DNA of 15,034 nucleotides from CALBPI01 sp039821645 (lineage in GTDB: Bacteria; Pseudomonadota; Gammaproteobacteria; Steroidobacterales; Woeseiaceae): contig JBCBNU010000058.1 of NCBI GenBank assembly GCA_039821645.1, positions 1 to 15,034 on the forward strand. Reading direction: 5' to 3'. The position numbers and the translations under genes are program-made. Positions 13,950-15,034 of the stretch are shown piece after piece. The notes below the pieces were generated by a model that was not told where the DNA came from, did not search any database, and saw only the letters and a list, made by a program, of their open reading frames with translations. Position 1 is the first letter of the stretch; each line of letters opens with the position of its first letter.

Positions 13950-15034
13950 TCAGTCTGGACGCCAGAAGCGCGAGAGGAAAAACCCGTCAGCGTTCTGCGT
14001 TCCCGGCAGTATTTGCACGCCCCCAGGTTTCGCTTTAATTACACCTTTAATGTTGTCTAGGCGCAACTCATCGAAGCGGGCCTCTGGTGCAATATCGCGA
14101 CAAAACCTGTCGGTAACCTCGGAATTCTCATGCTTGAGAATCGAGCATGTTGCGTAGACCAGACACCCGCCCGGGCTCAGCAGTGGCCACAATGCTCGGA
14201 GAAGCGCCACCTGGCGTTCGGCCAGAGCCGCAATGTCTTCGCTGCGTCTCAGCGATTTGATGTCGGGATGTCGCCGGATAACACCCGTAGCGGAGCAAGG
14301 CGCATCGATGAGTATGCGGTCGAACGTAGCGCCATCCCACCATGTATCCGGCTGGGCGGCATCAGCCGCAAGCGTTGTTGCCGAGAGCCCGAGACGATCC
14401 AGCGTCTCATCGACCATCACAAGACGCTCAGCGTCGATATCCAGGGCCAGCAGGTCGAGCTGGTTCCTTGCCGCTTCCAGCAAGTGCGCGCTTTTGCCGC
14501 CCGGGGCCGCGCACGCATCGAGCACCCGCATTCCGGGCTTTGCAGCAACGACATCAGCCACCCACTGCGGGGCGAGATCCTGCACAGAAACCCAGCCGTC
14601 ATCAAAACGAGGCAGTGCCGATACAGGTACCGGGCCACTCAGACAAATCGCGGCTTGGCCAAATGTCGAATCGACGGCAATACCGCTCGCAGCAAGCAAT
14701 TCGCAATAGGCACTTAGCGTCGTTTTCATCGCATTGATGCGCAGCCACATTGGCGCTCGGGCATTGTTCGACGCCATGATCTCAAGCGCCTGATCGGGCC
14801 AATCGGTACTGAGTTGCTCCTCAAGCCATCGAGGGTGCGACAGCCGAACACTGTCAGGTTGACGCTCCAACTGCGCGAGCAGCGCATCGCGCTCTCGATC
14901 AAATCGGCGCAGTACCGCATTGGCCAGCCCTTTGAGACGAGGACGCTTGATGCCCGGCAGCGCGTTGACCGTCTGAGAAACCGCGGCGTGCGCCGGGGTG
15001 CTCATTTGCCAGCGCTCGAACAAGCCGCCGAGCA
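13950..15034 (-). CDS. rsmB: 16S rRNA (cytosine-967-C5) methyltransferase RsmB, 5' end cut by the window edge
   Basis: Methylates C967 of 16S rRNA with S-adenosylmethionine. The frame stays open to the right edge, so the TTG at 15023 is an internal codon and roughly half of the N-terminal NusB-like domain is missing. The visible part still has the end of that domain (LKGLANAVLRRF). Counting from the 15023 codon, the methyltransferase domain has the SAM motif LDACAAPGGKSAHL (168-181), an acidic ALDID strand end, DAPCSATGVIRRHPDIK (catalytic-pair Cys243) and YATCSI (Cys293), the two cysteines expected in this family. The end GVQILPGTQNADGFFLSRF is typical. It is the first visible gene of the minus-strand unit. 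The next gene starts about 37 bases downstream, with no terminator between them. Confidence 0.97.
   Translation of the reverse strand, partial: LGGLFERWQMSTPAHAAVSQTVNALPGIKRPRLKGLANAVLRRFDRERDALLAQLERQPDSVRLSHPRWLEEQLSTDWPDQALEIMASNNARAPMWLRINAMKTTLSAYCELLAASGIAVDSTFGQAAICLSGPVPVSALPRFDDGWVSVQDLAPQWVADVVAAKPGMRVLDACAAPGGKSAHLLEAARNQLDLLALDIDAERLVMVDETLDRLGLSATTLAADAAQPDTWWDGATFDRILIDAPCSATGVIRRHPDIKSLRRSEDIAALAERQVALLRALWPLLSPGGCLVYATCSILKHENSEVTDRFCRDIAPEARFDELRLDNIKGVIKAKPGGVQILPGTQNADGFFLSRFWRPD

Overview
The window is chromosomal DNA from a gammaproteobacterium outside the Enterobacterales. The evidence is high-GC coding sequence with long empty antisense frames, plus two gene orders I recall from such genomes: priA-argS-SPOR protein, and rsmB-DUF4390-ntrY-ntrX. 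The genus cannot be fixed from the sequence alone. Genes are tightly packed, and both window edges cut through genes (hemH on the left, rsmB on the right). I see no tRNA, rRNA, CRISPR array, insertion sequence, prophage or attachment site.

Four transcription units can be read. Unit A (plus strand, bases 2-1650) is the 3' part of hemH (ferrochelatase) overlapping by ATGA with a gene for a glyoxalase-like (VOC fold) protein of unknown role. Unit B (minus strand, 3215-1647) is an HNH endonuclease followed by a stand-alone 5' nuclease of the FEN/ExoIX family. Units A and B converge and share a CTAG in which each strand reads its own TAG stop.

Unit C (plus strand, 3616-9392) is priA, argS, an inner-membrane SPOR-domain protein resembling FtsN, and a CapA-type metallophosphatase-fold lipoprotein. 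A 400-base gap separates it from the divergent unit B. This is the only long non-coding stretch. It holds two perfect DnaA boxes, a likely promoter for unit B with a direct repeat near its start point, and relatively AT-rich sequence.

Unit D (minus strand, from the right edge to 9368) is rsmB, a secreted DUF4390 protein, ntrY, ntrX and a small ACT-domain protein. NtrY and NtrX form a membrane kinase and response-regulator pair. The NtrX here has lost the sigma-54 contact loop and key ATPase residues but keeps its receiver and Fis-type DNA-binding domains. Units C and D converge with a 25-base overlap.

Most of the window is conserved housekeeping sequence (haem synthesis, replication restart, aminoacylation, rRNA methylation, division). 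I found no clear undescribed system. The points most worth a second look are the degenerate NtrX, the DnaA boxes before priA, the HNH/5'-nuclease pair and the CapA lipoprotein in the argS unit.
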